15,869 nucleotides of DNA from Competibacteraceae bacterium UBA2792 (lineage in GTDB: Bacteria > Pseudomonadota > Gammaproteobacteria > Competibacterales > Competibacteraceae). The stretch is taken from the NCBI GenBank assembly GCA_002352125.1, contig DEHU01000092.1, forward strand, positions 1-15,869, in the 5' to 3' direction. Positions 1 to 6,724 of this stretch are shown here, piece after piece. Numbering within the stretch: the first letter of the stretch is position 1; the number at the start of each line of letters is the position of its first letter. The notes beneath the pieces are model-generated. The model ran no database searches. It saw only the letters and a program-made list of their open reading frames with translations, and had not been told where the DNA came from. The position numbers were made by a program, and so were the translations under genes.

Positions 1-1607
1 GGATCGTGATCCGCCAGCCACGCGAGCCGCAGTTCGGCTTTTTTTCTGGCGGTAATATCCATGCCGATCGACAGGATTGCGGGCGCATCATGACCTTGTC
101 CTTTGAGGCGGGAATGTTGCCAGACGACGTCGAGCAAGTTCCGGTCTTTGCAGCGAATGTCGCGCTCTTCCTCGATATGTTCCCGCTCGCCGGACACCAG
201 TTCCGCCAAATGGTTTTTTACCTGCTCGACGCTTTCTTCCCGGGCCAGCAAGGCGACGAACGGCCGTCCGCGCAATTCTGCCAGCGTATAACCCGTGATG
301 GTTGCCCCATAAGGGTTGATCATCAGAATTTCATTATTTCGATTCTGGGTCAAAATGATGGCTTGGGCGGTTTCCAGTACGTGCGTGACGAAATTTCGCT
401 GCTCGGTAATTTCGTCCATTCGCTCGGAAAGATCTCGTGTCTGCTTTGCCACCTCGGTGTTCAGGGTTTCGAGCTGGAACGACAACGCGACCGCCGTATC
501 GTTTAACACATCGACTTCGTCTCTGACGAGATGCGGGAACCCGGTTTCCGATATCGCCGTGCGGATTTTGGCAAAGGCGCCTTCGGCGAGCCAAGGCAGG
601 TTGGCCGCCGCGCGCCGCAGCCGCGACATGGGCGCCCACAGTATCGCCAATAACAAGAGCTCCGACAGCACTAACCCGATGGTGCCCAAGAAGATGTTGC
701 GTCGAAGCGCGTTACGGATTTCCGCCATCGCGTCGCTGATATCGGCCACGGTAGCCAAATAAGCCTGTTCGCGTTCCTCGAAACCGGCCAATGGAAAAAG
801 CCGGATTTCGTGCTCGCGCCCGTTGGTACCGATATAGATCGGCCCTCGAACGGCGTCAAATAAGGTTTTTGCCTCCGCCGCAGCGTGCAGAATACGCAGA
901 TTGATTGACGCATTGACCAGTGCTACTACGCGGACGTTCCATTGCCGAAGCCAACGCTCGCCGTTGTTGTTCGTGACGCCATTGGCTTTGGCCCGGCCAA
1001 TGAGCAAGCCGGGGCCGGTGCCGGAAACTCGCTGGAAGTCGAGCACGACATCCGCCAGAGACACACCGACGACCAACGCATCGTCAGTGCCTAGAACGGG
1101 GGCGATGGCGTACTGCAAGCAGATGTCGAAGCAGTCGATCAGGCTGGTGGGGCTCTCCGTGGCGACGACTTGTCGAAGCGCCTCCGCGAGAGCCGTTCGT
1201 TCGCTGGCGTGCGCATCCGAGCCGTGCGTGGCCAAGTGCTGACCATTCGCGGAGACGAGCAGGATACTTTCCGCGCCCATGTTCAGCTCCAAAATTGCTG
1301 CCAGCCGCTCGAATTCGGTGATGATCTTTTCTTCGAGCTGTTTTCCGGCAGCCGCCTGAACGCTGAGCAGAGAGGCCACTATCGTGCTCCATTGCCGCAA
1401 CCGCTTGTCCGACTGATCCAGTAAGCCTTGAACTTGATGGGCGTATTGGCTTTGCAGTTCCGCGCGCCGCCGCTCGAACTGACTATGCAGTTCGATGTGA
1501 TTGATGGTTACCAGCGCGCCGGTTACCAAAATGAGAGCGATGCTGCTCAACAGCAGAGCTTTCCATTTGAGGCTTAGAAAGAAACCAGAGCGGACAGGCG
1601 GGTGCAT
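1..1607 (-). CDS. Sensor diguanylate cyclase (Cache-like sensor, HAMP-like, PAS, start of GGDEF); 3' end outside window
   Basis: Minus-strand frame open from ATG at 1607 to the left edge: 535 full codons, no stop. An in-frame stop lies just upstream (1611-1613), so this ATG is the most upstream possible start; no clear Shine-Dalgarno is seen. Order: TM helix about residues 17-36; an extracytoplasmic region about 37-303 whose pattern resembles double-Cache sensor domains; second TM about 305-326; HAMP-like linker and coiled coil to about 395; PAS domain about 398-520 ending in the usual DIT-A-RKKAE exit; then LADHDP, the standard opening of a GGDEF domain, exactly at the edge. The inferred role is an inner-membrane enzyme making c-di-GMP in response to a periplasmic signal. 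The catalytic domain lies outside the window, so activity, and whether an EAL domain follows, cannot be judged. Composition is GC-rich like the right-hand flank. Confidence 0.85.
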   Translation of the reverse strand, partial: MHPPVRSGFFLSLKWKALLLSSIALILVTGALVTINHIELHSQFERRRAELQSQYAHQVQGLLDQSDKRLRQWSTIVASLLSVQAAAGKQLEEKIITEFERLAAILELNMGAESILLVSANGQHLATHGSDAHASERTALAEALRQVVATESPTSLIDCFDICLQYAIAPVLGTDDALVVGVSLADVVLDFQRVSGTGPGLLIGRAKANGVTNNNGERWLRQWNVRVVALVNASINLRILHAAAEAKTLFDAVRGPIYIGTNGREHEIRLFPLAGFEEREQAYLATVADISDAMAEIRNALRRNIFLGTIGLVLSELLLLAILWAPMSRLRRAAANLPWLAEGAFAKIRTAISETGFPHLVRDEVDVLNDTAVALSFQLETLNTEVAKQTRDLSERMDEITEQRNFVTHVLETAQAIILTQNRNNEILMINPYGATITGYTLAELRGRPFVALLAREESVEQVKNHLAELVSGEREHIEEERDIRCKDRNLLDVVWQHSRLKGQGHDAPAILSIGMDITARKKAELRLAWLADHD

Positions 1608-1910
1608 TCGCTATAATTCCAAAGACAGTCTGTAACACGACCAACTCAGGGCCCGCTATTTGCGAGCCCGCGCAGACCGATAACATTGGCCATGTTGAAA
1701 CTTTAAAATTTGGTTAACTCCTCTGGTTCGATGCATCAGTTCGAGCAACCGGTCAAAATGCCAATACCCTAAGTATAATGCCGAATAGCCTGCCTGATTG
1801 CTACCGCCAAGACGAAATAGTAAATTTTTTGCGGCATCTGTTTCTGAGTTAGCTCGAATTTATAAAGTATTTTCGTCAGCGCTAACCGCGTTTTCAAAGG
1901 AGATCAAAAA
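1608..1910. other. Intergenic region between divergent diguanylate cyclase and methyltransferase
   Basis: This 303-bp gap is the left transition from GC-rich to AT-rich DNA; composition changes at about 1690. No gene is evident. It holds a GC-rich hairpin at 1649-1669, two exact plus-strand TATAAT hexamers (1612-1617 and 1774-1779) without a convincing -35 box at the right distance, and a strong ribosome binding site (AAAGGAGAT, 1896-1904) for the methyltransferase. Nothing resembling a transposase remnant or terminal repeat was seen. Confidence 0.5.
1649..1669. repeat. GC-rich hairpin in the leader region of the left diguanylate cyclase
   Basis: Positions 1649-1656 pair with 1662-1669 (7 of 8 pairs, one C/A mismatch) around a 5-nt loop. 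It lies about 42 nt upstream of the ATG of the minus-strand diguanylate cyclase. No T-run follows on either strand, so it is not a classical terminator. It may be an mRNA leader structure or a chance inverted repeat in GC-rich DNA. Confidence 0.35.
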
Positions 1911-2708
1911 ATGAGCGAAAATAATTGCTTGGAAATAAATTACCTCGCATTAATAGCTAAGATGGTTTCGAAGTATAAACATCGTACTTATGAGCTCATG
2001 CAATTAAAGAAGGGGGATAAGGTACTTGATGTGGGTTGTGGTCCAGCAACGGATACAATTACACTCGCTTCGCTTGTAGGTGAAACAGGGCAAGTCTTTG
2101 GAGTAGATATAGACGAGCAACAAATTATGCATGCCAACCAGAAAGCAGTTGATGCTGGAGTAAATAAGGTGGTAACCCATTATTTGGTTAACGGCTATCA
2201 ACTTCCTTTTGGGGCGGACTGCTTTGACTCTGTTCGCAGCGAGCGTGTTTTTCAACACAATGCAGATTCAAATCAACTTCTTAAAGAAATGATACGAGTG
2301 ACAAAGTGCGGCGGTTGGATTGTCGTGCTCGACACGGATTGGAGCACGATGTCTATAGATACCAACTTGGTTGATATCGAGCAAAAAATCAAAAAAATTC
2401 ATGTGGAAAAAACCTTCAAAAATAGCTTCGCTGGAAGACAACTTTTTCGCATGCTTATTGAAGAAGGCCTGCATGATATCCATGTAGAAATGGCGCCAGT
2501 ATTTGCAACGAATTATCGAATCAGTCGCCAAGCAGCCTGTTTGGATATGGCTGAAAAACTCGCATTAGAAGCTGGTGTGGTCTCGCAATTTGAGTTGGAC
2601 GCGTTACATGCTGATCTCGAAAAAGCGGATTTCGAAGGAAAATATTTTTCTGCAATACTTCAGGTGTTGGTTGCGGGACGCAAGCCATTCGTACAAGAGC
2701 CAACTTGA
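1911..2708 (+). CDS. Class I SAM-dependent methyltransferase (Methyltransf_11/UbiE-like)
   Basis: 265 residues. Motif I, the glycine-rich SAM loop VLDVGCGPA, is at residues 38-46. The acidic residue ending strand 2, which binds the SAM ribose, is D66 in GVDID. The motif II/III region and the post-core strand (GGWIVVLDTDW, about 134-144) match small-molecule methyltransferases of the UbiE/Methyltransf_11 type. The substrate cannot be told. The start is supported by AAAGGAGAT at 1896-1904, with GGAG 8 nt before the ATG, one of the best ribosome binding sites in the window. The gene is AT-rich and lies alone on the plus strand, facing the porin gene across a 158-bp convergent gap. It could modify a product of the acyltransferases nearby, but only proximity suggests this. 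Confidence 0.85.
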   Translation: MSENNCLEINYLALIAKMVSKYKHRTYELMQLKKGDKVLDVGCGPATDTITLASLVGETGQVFGVDIDEQQIMHANQKAVDAGVNKVVTHYLVNGYQLPFGADCFDSVRSERVFQHNADSNQLLKEMIRVTKCGGWIVVLDTDWSTMSIDTNLVDIEQKIKKIHVEKTFKNSFAGRQLFRMLIEEGLHDIHVEMAPVFATNYRISRQAACLDMAEKLALEAGVVSQFELDALHADLEKADFEGKYFSAILQVLVAGRKPFVQEPT

Positions 2709-2866
2709 CGCTGATTGAGTACTGGTGTAAGTGAATAATCCAAAGTTATCCGGTATTCTGATTCAATGTTTTCAAATAGTTGGAGCATTGAGGGCCGGAC
2801 GGAATTTTGATCAAGCACTTACTTAGCAGGAATTCAATTTTTATTTGATCTAGTCTTACTCAAAAT

Positions 2867-4087
2867 CTAAAAACGGAGGCCTGCTGCAAGCGCAAATAAG
2901 TGCCAATGCTGCTCTAAATCAAAAGGATCAAGATTTTCCTGGAGTGGTAGAAGCCAAGCTGTGCCGTTTATATAGTGATATTCGGCAGCCAATAAGAAAG
3001 ATGGATTTACATAATAACGTAGGCCAATGGTCCAATCTTTGGCGAATCGAGAATGGGCAGGATATCCTGTATTGTCTTGGAATTTTTTCCCATTTTTATC
3101 TTTGCGGTCAACGTAAAAAGCGTCATATCGACCGACGGCATACAAATCATCGCTAAATCGATATAAAGCTTGGAGGTAATAACCTTCGCCAGTAATGCTA
3201 TTATCAAATTCGCTACCGAATCCAGTGGTTGTGGATGAGCGAATCGCATATTCGGAAGTGATGCTCAATTTTTCTTGATTGTACTGCATAGAAACAACTA
3301 ACGGTTTGAATATTTCTTTTCCAGACAACAAATCATCGGGAGGAAGAAGTTTGGATTTATACCGAGTATCCAAACGCGCAGCAGTAATAGCCATACGGTA
3401 TCTACCATCGCCTAGATCATAAATAAGCCGACCGATATACGATAGTTTCGAATAGGTGTTCCCTGGAAAATCAGCACCTAAAGTGACAATCTCAGTATCT
3501 AAGCTCTCGCCCCTAGGAATCATCGCTTCAAGGTCTAAAGATAAATTTCCCCAGTCGTTTCGATATTCTCCATAAAAGAGGCCGCCATCTGCAGATAAAG
3601 CTAAATCACGCGTGGCATCCGCATAGATAGATTGAGGGAGTATTATAGTCGGTCTAGTAAATAGTACATCTCGGGTTTCGCTATAAAACCCGTAGGGGTT
3701 CTTAACACGCCCGAGACGCACTCCAAAACGAGAATCGGCCGTTGAAAGAATAGTGTAATCGAGCAAGCCGAAATCCAGCTCAATGTCATGCTCGTGCCTA
3801 GGTCCGGCTCGCCGGAATAATGCTTGCGCCCCAAATCGAAGGTCAGTGAAAGGCGACCAAGAAGCATTTAATCCAGCTTCGGTGAAGTCTAGGCTACCTC
3901 CGGAGTCGCTCGATCCAAAAAGCTGATTATCAGAGGTTAGAAAGTATCCTTGTGATAAGAAGCCATGAACTTGGATATCGTCGGTTAATTCTATAGCTTG
4001 TGCCTGCCCAGAGAAATGCAAACAAAAGATAAAAAGACATACAATAATAAAATTAAATAATTTACTGATCACGGCAAAATTTTTCAC
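2867..4087 (-). CDS. Outer-membrane porin-like beta-barrel protein
   Basis: 406 residues from a GTG start. A signal peptide is clear: basic N-terminus, hydrophobic stretch about 9-26, likely cleavage after QAQA (residue 31). The mature part opens with VHGFLSQGYF and continues as alternating polar/hydrophobic strands rich in Tyr, Arg and Gly. It ends in a strand closing on Phe (GLRF), the usual C-terminal signal for outer-membrane barrel assembly. It is probably a porin or channel; the solute is unknown. The gene lies 294 bp downstream of the PstS-like gene on the same strand. The start is uncertain: no clear ribosome binding site precedes the GTG at 4087, the frame stays open upstream, and a second GTG at 4072 would also keep the signal peptide. 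Confidence 0.8.
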   Translation of the reverse strand: MKNFAVISKLFNFIIVCLFIFCLHFSGQAQAIELTDDIQVHGFLSQGYFLTSDNQLFGSSDSGGSLDFTEAGLNASWSPFTDLRFGAQALFRRAGPRHEHDIELDFGLLDYTILSTADSRFGVRLGRVKNPYGFYSETRDVLFTRPTIILPQSIYADATRDLALSADGGLFYGEYRNDWGNLSLDLEAMIPRGESLDTEIVTLGADFPGNTYSKLSYIGRLIYDLGDGRYRMAITAARLDTRYKSKLLPPDDLLSGKEIFKPLVVSMQYNQEKLSITSEYAIRSSTTTGFGSEFDNSITGEGYYLQALYRFSDDLYAVGRYDAFYVDRKDKNGKKFQDNTGYPAHSRFAKDWTIGLRYYVNPSFLLAAEYHYINGTAWLLPLQENLDPFDLEQHWHLFALAAGLRF

Positions 4088-4381
4088 GCTAGAAGGGTTG
4101 CGAATAAGCCAGAAAGCTAAAATCGTTGCTTTCAGATTTTTATCAAAACTGGCAAAGCATATGATCTTTTTTCATAAAAATAAGAATTTAGATTAAACGA
4201 ATATCATTTGGTTACGCTGAATACGCAATTTTCCAGCTAAACATGTTGATTGATAATGTTTTTATTTTTAGCTAGCAATATCAGCGACTTGTAGCTTACT
4301 AAATTGTTGATTGCAAAGGACGTATTCCCAGAAAAATTAATATCTTGCCGAATAAAACCAGCGCTATTATGTTTGATATGT
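4088..4381. other. AT-rich spacer between the binding-protein and porin genes
   Basis: 294 bp with no credible coding frame. It is very AT-rich and probably holds the porin promoter, but no -35/-10 pair could be assigned with confidence. A weak inverted repeat (4239-4244 with 4256-4261) is noted but not called. The gap makes co-transcription of the two genes from one promoter less certain. Confidence 0.4.
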
Positions 4382-4813
4382 TTATTTTAGAGATATAGAT
4401 TTAACAGTCTCATCGATCATCGATTTACTTAAGTAACCTATAGCTCCTGGTGTTAAACTAACAATCGAGCGCATTTGTTGCTCTGATTTGACTTTAATAG
4501 GTTCTTCTCCTGTCCCTGAAAAAACTAGACGGTCCCATGCCGAGCGTAATTGATAAGGAAATACATGAAGGACATATTTCGAAAACGTAATGTGCAGAGG
4601 ATCATCATCAGGTAATACAAAGACTCTGATCGGTGAACCATCCTCCCATTTCCTCAATCGCATTCCAAATATTGCGTTTAGTGCATTTTGCGACAACAAA
4701 ACATCGGTATTGGTTGTCTTATTGACAACAACGATAGGCAAATCTTCTGCTGGTGCCATGCTAGTAATGCAAAAGGCAAGAATTCCCAGCAAATATGTAA
4801 AACGTCCCGTCAT
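4382..4813 (-). CDS. Small periplasmic PstS-like substrate-binding protein
   Basis: 143 residues from ATG at 4813; a TTG at 4822 would add three residues. A stop at 4829-4831 prevents further extension. Signal peptide: hydrophobic stretch about 6-18 and likely cleavage after APA (residue 22). The cysteine in it does not fit a lipobox (Phe at -1). The mature protein carries the single-lobe pattern of short 'phosphate ABC transporter substrate-binding' proteins (PBP-like family): an early LSQNALNAIFG segment and the closing RSIVSLTPGAIGYLS segment near the C-terminus. At this length it is about half a classical PstS, and no permease or ATPase is nearby, so it probably serves sensing or envelope binding rather than uptake. 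A GGAGGGAG stretch (4842-4851) lies too far upstream to be an ideal ribosome binding site. Confidence 0.8.
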   Translation of the reverse strand: MTGRFTYLLGILAFCITSMAPAEDLPIVVVNKTTNTDVLLSQNALNAIFGMRLRKWEDGSPIRVFVLPDDDPLHITFSKYVLHVFPYQLRSAWDRLVFSGTGEEPIKVKSEQQMRSIVSLTPGAIGYLSKSMIDETVKSISLK

Positions 4814-4887
4814 TATTTTCAATATTAATCAGCAGATCAAGCTCCCTCCTCAAAAAGAAAAGGGATATTTTAAGATGAAAGAACCAA

Positions 4888-5676
4888 TTAAGAAGATTGG
4901 GAAAATATTCCATTTTTTGTCAGCAACTCCCATATTTGCCGATCAGTCCGATAAACATGCTCCAAAATTGCTGGGATGTAGCAAAAATACCCTTTACATG
5001 GACCATAATAATCAATTATTGGGCTGATAGGCGCAAAATCGATTCCAAATGATCGCAAAAATCTTGCACAAGCTAGTTCCATTCCTGCATACCAATATCT
5101 CAAATTATGTTCAAAACTCATTTGTACAAGCCCCATGACCAGCCCAAGAACGGTATGGGGAAATCTTCGGCGTGGAGTACTCCGGCGGAGATCTAGACCG
5201 TCCCATTTGGTAAGAGGGTTACGTCTTCCATCTTTTTTGGTGAAGTCTTCGAGTTCTTGCAGTTCTTGCGCTATGCCATGCGGCTGTCCAGTCTCTCCTC
5301 TGCGCCCACGAAATTCGGGTGCTATTATCAGTCGTGAAACCTCACCGATAAGAGCATGCGGGAAAATTTCTAATCCAGTAGCTTTTTCGAGTGGAAATTT
5401 AAATTGACCCTCTGAAGTATGCAATATGATTCTCACTGTTCCAGCGGTATGACCGGTTGGTTTATGCATAAGAAGGCAATGTAATGACTGTTTATCGTAC
5501 TGATCGTATTCGAGTTCATCTGGGTAGTTTTCAGCATTAAAACCTGGAATAAGTGCTTCTTTACAATATACTTCGTAACGCAAACGATAGCACTTTTCTA
5601 ATCGTTCTGGTGTATCTGCTAAAATCAATTCGAAATACTGGCTAAATAAATCAAGAAGGTTTTTCTGAGTATCCAT
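4888..5676 (-). CDS. PEP-CTERM/exosortase-associated acyltransferase; probable N-acyl amino acid synthase (LuxI/FeeM-like GNAT fold)
   Basis: 262 residues, start ATG 5676 with AAAGG 10 nt upstream. The N-terminal half follows the acyl-homoserine-lactone synthase pattern: RLRYEVYCKE (31-40); acidic pair D58/D61 in EYDQYD; GTVRII with R82; GEVSRLII with E112 and R115. Downstream is a long low-complexity basic stretch (about 123-162), then a second conserved block ending near DYYGPCKGYFCYIP. This matches the family annotated as PEP-CTERM/exosortase-system-associated acyltransferase, members of which make long-chain N-acyl amino acids. The likely reaction is transfer of a fatty acyl chain, probably from acyl carrier protein, to an amino acid amine. 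Acyl length and amino acid are unknown. No exosortase or PEP-CTERM protein lies in this window. The gene is AT-rich, 65 bp upstream of the binding-protein gene and 209 bp downstream of the GNAT-like gene. Confidence 0.82.
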   Translation of the reverse strand: MDTQKNLLDLFSQYFELILADTPERLEKCYRLRYEVYCKEALIPGFNAENYPDELEYDQYDKQSLHCLLMHKPTGHTAGTVRIILHTSEGQFKFPLEKATGLEIFPHALIGEVSRLIIAPEFRGRRGETGQPHGIAQELQELEDFTKKDGRRNPLTKWDGLDLRRSTPRRRFPHTVLGLVMGLVQMSFEHNLRYWYAGMELACARFLRSFGIDFAPISPIIDYYGPCKGYFCYIPAILEHVYRTDRQIWELLTKNGIFSQSS

Positions 5677-5690
5677 TAGATATTAACCTT

Positions 5691-5698
5691 TAGCGCTA
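5691..5698. promoter_or_regulatory. Palindrome TAGCGCTA at the putative transcription start of the acyltransferase
   Basis: Perfect 8-bp palindrome between the candidate -10 (5704-5709) and the ribosome binding site of the acyltransferase. If the extended -10 is used, transcription would start about 5697, inside the palindrome, the position of a typical repressor operator. It is short enough to arise by chance in AT-rich DNA. Confidence 0.3.
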
Positions 5699-5703
5699 GT
5701 TTG

Positions 5704-5712
5704 TTTATAGCA
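5704..5712 (-). promoter_or_regulatory. Candidate extended -10 promoter for the acyltransferase gene
   Basis: Read on the minus strand, positions 5712 to 5704 give TGCTATAAA, which fits an extended -10 element (TGnTATAAT, one mismatch). No good -35 hexamer lies 16-18 bp upstream, as is common for extended -10 promoters or activator-dependent ones. An inverted repeat, GCAAA at 5714-5718 and TTTGC at 5728-5732, sits immediately upstream where a regulator could bind. Confidence 0.35.
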
Positions 5713-5794
5713 AGCAAATCTTAAGTGTTTGCGGGCGATTCACGTTGGTGGTGTTGGGATGTTAGAAATAATGAAAATCAATGGCTTATTGAAT

Positions 5795-5812
5795 AATAAT
5801 ACTAGTATCATT
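5795..5812. promoter_or_regulatory. 18-bp imperfect palindrome upstream of the LuxI-fold acyltransferase
   Basis: The core ATACTAGTAT (5799-5808) is a perfect 10-bp palindrome. Including the outer AAT/ATT arms, 8 of 9 positions pair across 18 bp, with the single mismatch at 5798/5809. It lies in the 209-bp gap between the GNAT-like gene and the acyltransferase, about 119 bp before the latter's ATG. Size and symmetry are of the kind bound by dimeric regulators, but it does not match a known lux-box consensus that I can recall. Confidence 0.35.
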
Positions 5813-5849
5813 GGTTGTTGAGCTCCACTTTCAAAGTCCATAGGTTAAC

Positions 5850-5855
5850 ATTATA
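5850..5855 (-). promoter_or_regulatory. Exact TATAAT hexamer upstream of the acyltransferase (second candidate -10)
   Basis: On the minus strand this reads CCTGTATAATG. No TTGACA-like hexamer lies at 16-18 bp spacing. If used, the leader would be about 165 nt and would place the 18-bp palindrome (5795-5812) inside the transcribed region. It is an alternative to the extended -10 at 5704-5712. Confidence 0.25.
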
Positions 5856-5885
5856 CAGGGTCTTGATTTTAGTCTGATAAAGTTA

Positions 5886-6662
5886 CTAATCTAGTGAATA
5901 TTCCATCCAAACATTTGGATCTTCGTAAATTCCAATATCTTTTTCTATATCAATTCTTATTGGCTGTAAAGCTTCTGGAACTATATAGTTTCCACTTTCA
6001 GGAAAAATCATCCCTGTCCAATTTTCCCAATCAATTACCTTACCACTAATCAACATTGAACGTGGTGCAGCAGTCAGAATTTTGCCTCCCATTTTCCAGT
6101 GAGCCCTGATCCACGGATCAAAGGGTGTACCATCTGGACGTTTCCAACAAATATAATTTTCTATAGGTGTTAAAGGATACATCTTCTTAGAAGTAGGGCG
6201 CACTGGAGCGAGCATGTATTTTAATCCGTGTCGAACACCAATTTTTTTTATCTCTTCGATTATTTGATAGCTTAAACTTTTCCCCTTGTGAGCAGGAGAA
6301 ATGACTGCTCCAAGAGCACAGATAGTCGTTTTTTCGCGATCTCTTTGTCGATCATCGAAGGCTTGTTCATAAGCTGCATCCCAACCATCTGGTAAACCAT
6401 CAACCGAACCATCCCACACGATGGGGATTGCTGCTCCATAGGCAATTACCTTTTCTTGGCTGTCGCAGAGCAGAGCGAGAAAGTCACTATAATTTTTAAT
6501 ATAATCTTCGATATATTTCAGTGTTAATGAGCCTTTTTTAATATATTCCGGCCATTCGTTCTCCCGTAGATTGATAGCTTGTTGTAAAAGATCTGGTCTG
6601 TCTAGAATAGATAAAAATTTATTATTTGTAGGCGCTGCTTCGATATTGGTTCTTCTATTCAT
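5886..6662 (-). CDS. GNAT-like acyltransferase of unassigned substrate
   Basis: 258 residues from ATG 6662, with a modest AGG 9 nt upstream. The central part (about 70-150) has a GNAT shape: a strand carrying AYGAAIPIVW, then ALGAVISPAHKGKSLS (116-131), which aligns with motif A (strand followed by the pyrophosphate-binding turn, here HKGKS), then a helix IIEEIKK and GLKYMLAPVRP. The C-terminal half is rich in Trp and Pro (WKRPDGTPFDPWIRAHW about 163-179; WENWTGMIFPESGNY about 212-226), features outside a minimal acetyltransferase that suggest a distinct subfamily. No signal peptide or TM segment, so cytoplasmic. It lies directly upstream of the LuxI-fold acyltransferase on the same strand, so a shared pathway is plausible. 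Acyl donor and acceptor are unknown. Confidence 0.68.
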   Translation of the reverse strand: MNRRTNIEAAPTNNKFLSILDRPDLLQQAINLRENEWPEYIKKGSLTLKYIEDYIKNYSDFLALLCDSQEKVIAYGAAIPIVWDGSVDGLPDGWDAAYEQAFDDRQRDREKTTICALGAVISPAHKGKSLSYQIIEEIKKIGVRHGLKYMLAPVRPTSKKMYPLTPIENYICWKRPDGTPFDPWIRAHWKMGGKILTAAPRSMLISGKVIDWENWTGMIFPESGNYIVPEALQPIRIDIEKDIGIYEDPNVWMEYSLD

Positions 6663-6724
6663 CGTATTTTACCTGTAAGTCTTATAGCTAATATACTTTA
6701 GGAGTTTTTGTTTTATTTTATAGA

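Larger units (their letters stand above)
1690..6724. other. AT-rich accessory block (putative genomic island)
   Basis: By eye this interval is far richer in A+T than both flanks: long A/T runs, AT-rich spacers, and A/T-ending codons in all five genes. The right edge is abrupt: the GC-rich TerD-protease gene ends at 6725 and the next bases are almost all A/T. The left edge falls in the gap upstream of the methyltransferase. All five genes are accessory (methyltransferase, porin, binding protein, LuxI-fold acyltransferase, GNAT-like protein). No integrase, tRNA, terminal inverted repeat or clear flanking direct repeat was seen, so transfer is inferred from composition and gene content only. Edges are good to perhaps 50-100 bp. 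Confidence 0.6.

Noticed and set aside
1612..1779. Two exact plus-strand TATAAT hexamers as methyltransferase promoters
   Set aside because: No acceptable -35 hexamer at 16-18 bp spacing, and both lie far (over 130 bp) from the start codon; mentioned only in the intergenic note.
2763..2791. Inverted repeat TCAATG/CATTGA between convergent methyltransferase and porin genes
   Set aside because: Only 6 AT-rich pairs with a 17-nt loop and no T-run; not a credible terminator.
4239..4261. AAACAT/ATGTTT hairpin followed by T-rich sequence
   Set aside because: The T-run is on the plus strand, where no gene ends; the stem is weak and AT-only apart from one pair.
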